DNA of 6,063 nt, taken from contig CATPAT010000149.1 in NCBI GenBank assembly GCA_955652155.1, positions 1-6,063 of the forward strand, read 5' to 3'. This document shows positions 4,296-6,063 of the stretch, piece by piece; the first letter of the stretch is position 1, and every line of letters starts with the position of its first letter. The stretch comes from an uncultured Chthoniobacterales bacterium. GTDB taxonomy: Bacteria; Verrucomicrobiota; Verrucomicrobiia; Chthoniobacterales; UBA10450. The translations under genes were made by a program, and so were the position numbers. A model generated the notes under the pieces. It was not told the DNA's origin, did no database searches, and was given only the letters and a program-made list of their open reading frames with translations.

Positions 4296-5460
4296 GCGGC
4301 GGCTTGGCTGAGCTGCGGCTCGCGGGCCGCTTCATAAAATTGCCGGGCAGACGTTTCTGGTCGTCAGGAACTGCGCCGGCAGCGTCGCCGAGATGTGCTT
4401 CCTCCGCCGGCAGAAATTGTTTGAACCGGTTCTTGTCGATCGCTTTCATGAACGCTTCGTGCGCCGTGACTGTTCCGTTTTGCAACAGCGCAAAAATCGC
4501 GTCGTCCATGAATTGCATCCCCTGCCCTTTGCCGGAAACAATCACGTCCTGAAGTTTCTGGGTGGCGCCTTCCCGAATGATCGCCGACACCGCGGCGTTT
4601 CCTATCAGGATTTCATTCACTGCGACGCGACCTGAACCGTCCGCCTTTTTCAAGAGCAATTGCGCGAGCACGCCGCGCAATGAGTTGGCCAGCATCGTCC
4701 GCGCCTGCGGCTGTCGCGGTGCAGGGAAAACGTCGACCATTCGATCGACCGTTTTGCGTGAGTTGTTAGTGTGGAGAGTTCCGAAAACGAGCAACCCCGT
4801 CTCGGCAGCGGTCAGCGCGAGTGAAATCGTTTCCAAATCGCGCATTTCACCGACGAGCACGATGTCGGCGTCTTCGCGCAGCGCCGCTTTCAACGCGACT
4901 GGGAATGATTCGGAATCGCCCGGAACTTCACGCTGGGTGATGATGCTGCGCTTGTTGTCATGCACATATTCGATCGGCTCTTCGATCGTCACGATGTGGC
5001 GCGAAAAATTGTCGTTAATGTAACCGATCAGGGACGCCAGCGTCGTTGATTTACCGGAACCGGTCGGACCGGTGACGAGGACCAATCCGCCGCGGAGATC
5101 GGCGAATTCTTTGGCGACGATTGGAATGCCGAGCTCCTCCAGGCTTGCGATTTTCGTCGGAATCAATCGAAACACTGCTCCGTAGCCGTGCGCTTGTTTC
5201 AAATAATTGCAGCGAAACCGGGACGCCGCGTCCATTTCGTAGGCGAAATCGAGGTCGCCGCGCTCCTCGAAAATCTTCCAGTTCCGCTCGCCGCAGACCT
5301 CGCGCAACATCGACATCGTCTCATCGTGCGCGAGCGGCTGCTCCCGAATCGGCGCGATATCGCCGTGCTTGCGCATTTTTGGCGGCTGACCTTCGCCAAT
5401 GTGAAGGTCCGAGCCGCCTTGATCGACAATCACGCGGAGAAATTGATCTAAGGAAGCCAT
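4288..5460 (-). CDS. pilT: Type IV pilus retraction ATPase PilT
   Basis: A 390-residue hexameric AAA-like ATPase of the secretion ATPase superfamily that depolymerises type IV pili from the cytoplasmic face, driving twitching motility and DNA uptake. The N-terminal PAS-like domain is about residues 1-110 (GGSDLHI). Walker A is GPTGSGKST (131-139), the Asp box IVTIEEPIEYVH (156-167), Walker B DADIVLVGEMRD (197-208) with E205, and the His box TLHTNNS (228-234). The AIRNLIRE-like segment needed for retraction is AVSAIIREG (290-298). It is slightly longer than the usual 340-370 because of a basic, Pro/Ala-rich tail (about 350-390). The frame continues upstream to an ATG at 5505, but those 15 residues only translate the heptamer repeat. 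ATG 5460 matches the family N-terminus and has GGAG 7 nt upstream. It lies 148 nt downstream of a second PilT-type gene on the same strand. Confidence 0.95.
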   Translation of the reverse strand: MASLDQFLRVIVDQGGSDLHIGEGQPPKMRKHGDIAPIREQPLAHDETMSMLREVCGERNWKIFEERGDLDFAYEMDAASRFRCNYLKQAHGYGAVFRLIPTKIASLEELGIPIVAKEFADLRGGLVLVTGPTGSGKSTTLASLIGYINDNFSRHIVTIEEPIEYVHDNKRSIITQREVPGDSESFPVALKAALREDADIVLVGEMRDLETISLALTAAETGLLVFGTLHTNNSRKTVDRMVDVFPAPRQPQARTMLANSLRGVLAQLLLKKADGSGRVAVNEILIGNAAVSAIIREGATQKLQDVIVSGKGQGMQFMDDAIFALLQNGTVTAHEAFMKAIDKNRFKQFLPAEEAHLGDAAGAVPDDQKRLPGNFMKRPASRSSAKPPRR

Positions 5461-5464
5461 GGCT

Positions 5465-5608
5465 AAGCTCCAACCTCCAAAACCCAAATCCCAAAGAAGC
5501 TCCAAATCCCAAAGTCCAAACCTAAACCTGTGCGCACCTCGACGGCATTGGTTTTGGAGATTGGAGTTTGGGGTTTCTTTGGAGCTTGGAGCTTGGGCAT
5601 TGGGGTTT
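5465..5608. repeat. Long heptamer-repeat inverted repeat filling the pilT-pilT gap
   Basis: CCAA-headed heptamers begin at 5470, 5477, 5484, 5491, then after an 11-nt step at 5502, 5509, 5516. TTGG-headed heptamers begin at 5554, 5561, 5568, then after an 11-nt step at 5579, 5586, 5593, 5600. The two series are mirror images about 5536.5, including the 11-nt step. Folding position i with 11073-i gives Watson-Crick pairs at 45 of 67 positions from 5465 to 5531. The longest perfect run is 5491-5498 with 5575-5582. It fills all but a few bases of the intergenic space. Confidence 0.85.
5468..5471 (-). promoter_or_regulatory. pilT ribosome binding site supplied by a heptamer unit
   Basis: On the minus strand the first TTGGAGC unit gives GGAG (5471-5468), 7 nt before ATG 5460. 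Translation initiation of pilT therefore lies at the foot of the long inverted repeat. Confidence 0.5.
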
Positions 5609-6063
5609 TCACGCCTTCAGTCGTGTTCTCATTTCCTGTTTTTGTTCGGCGCGAGCCAAGGCTTCGTCGGCCGTGATCAGACCGCGAATCTGAAGGTCGA
5701 TCAGAGCGTCGTCCATTAGCTGCATGCCTTGCTTTTTTCCGGTCTGAATAATTCCCGGGAGCATGAACGTCCTCGCTTCGCGGATGACGTTGGCGACAGC
5801 CGGGGTGTTGGTCAGTATCTCCAAAGCCAGGACGCGTCCTTGCCCATCCGCCCGCGGGATCAGTTGTTGACTGATGACGCCGCGGAGCGATTCGCTCACC
5901 ATGATCCGGACTTGTTCCTGTTGATCGGGAGGAAAGACGTCGAGCAATCGATCGAGCGTGCGCGAAGCGTTGCTGGTGTGGAGCGTTCCCAAAACCAAAT
6001 GGCCGGTCTCCGCGGCGGTGATCGCGAGCGAGATTGTTTCCAAATCCCGCATCTCACCAACCA
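5609..6063 (-). CDS. pilT: Second PilT-type retraction ATPase, partial (C-terminal part)
   Basis: The frame is open to the window edge, giving about 150 residues that begin in the Walker B region ([11 protein letters not shown]). It continues through TAAETG, the His box [16 protein letters not shown] and [12 protein letters not shown], then an AIRNLIRE-like AVANVIREA and the conserved [12 protein letters not shown]. It ends RTRLKA at the stop 5609-5611. The N-terminal domain and Walker A lie beyond the window. It is clearly homologous to the downstream PilT but diverged, and lacks that protein's basic tail. Its [12 protein letters not shown] stretch is closer to the common PilT form. Pairs of retraction ATPases (PilT with PilU or a second PilT) are common; the motifs here look PilT-like rather than PilU-like. 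The two genes are probably co-transcribed across the heptamer repeat. Confidence 0.9.
   Translation of the reverse strand, partial: VGEMRDLETISLAITAAETGHLVLGTLHTSNASRTLDRLLDVFPPDQQEQVRIMVSESLRGVISQQLIPRADGQGRVLALEILTNTPAVANVIREARTFMLPGIIQTGKKQGMQLMDDALIDLQIRGLITADEALARAEQKQEMRTRLKA

Noticed and set aside
4766..4772. GTTAGTG inside pilT as a possible integron core
   Set aside because: It does not fit GTTRRRY, has no TCTC prefix or paired arms, and is within a conserved coding region.
4562..5023. 153-codon + frame inside pilT
   Set aside because: Antisense shadow of the PilT ATPase core, whose Walker motifs are intact on the minus strand.
1..6063. CRISPR array
   Set aside because: The only periodic repeats have 7-8 nt units without unique spacers of 25-40 nt, and no cas gene is present.

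Overview
Organism and overall character. The window is a moderately GC-rich bacterial chromosome segment. Complex I and type IV pilus retraction genes, abundant 7-8 bp period repeats and attC-derived C-terminal protein tails suggest a soil or freshwater Verrucomicrobiota-type bacterium. This is inference from style, not from a marker gene.

Layout. (1) 1-115: the C-terminal end of a + strand membrane protein resembling an NADH-quinone oxidoreductase N/M subunit, its stop codon lying inside a four-unit 8-bp tandem repeat. (2) 116-215: a convergent intergenic gap with a terminator-like purine/pyrimidine hairpin. (3) 216-827 (-): an HNH endonuclease that probably starts at a TTG, with a good sigma70-like promoter at 880-908. 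(4) 960-1063: a non-coding strip with two mutually exclusive hairpins. (5) About 1064-3844: an integron-like cassette array without an integrase in view. The core GTTRRRY recurs at 1064, 1565 and 2570, each preceded by TCTC. One complete attC (1449-1571) folds with unpaired bases on one side, as expected of real attC sites. A second left half-site (GTCTAACCAA...) lies at 3690 inside the end of the beta-lactamase-family gene. The cargo is a small four-helix membrane protein, an exported cupin with its own leader, possibly a tiny basic protein, and a serine hydrolase of the class C beta-lactamase/PBP fold. A second four-helix membrane protein (3845-4282) follows and may be a further cassette. 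(6) 4288-5460 (-): PilT retraction ATPase. (7) 5461-5608: an intergenic gap built almost entirely of a heptamer-repeat inverted repeat. (8) 5609-6063 (-): the C-terminal part of a second PilT-type ATPase running off the window.

How it fits together. Core genes (complex I and the pilT pair) flank an accessory block. Two cassette ORFs begin within 1-2 nt of a recombination core and two end inside an attC or attC half-site, which is the compact arrangement of integron cassettes. The cargo looks like envelope or exported functions (membrane, periplasmic and secreted proteins). The main point of interest is the attC-bearing, integrase-less (CALIN-like) array. The second is the 144-nt inverted heptamer repeat between the two pilT genes.
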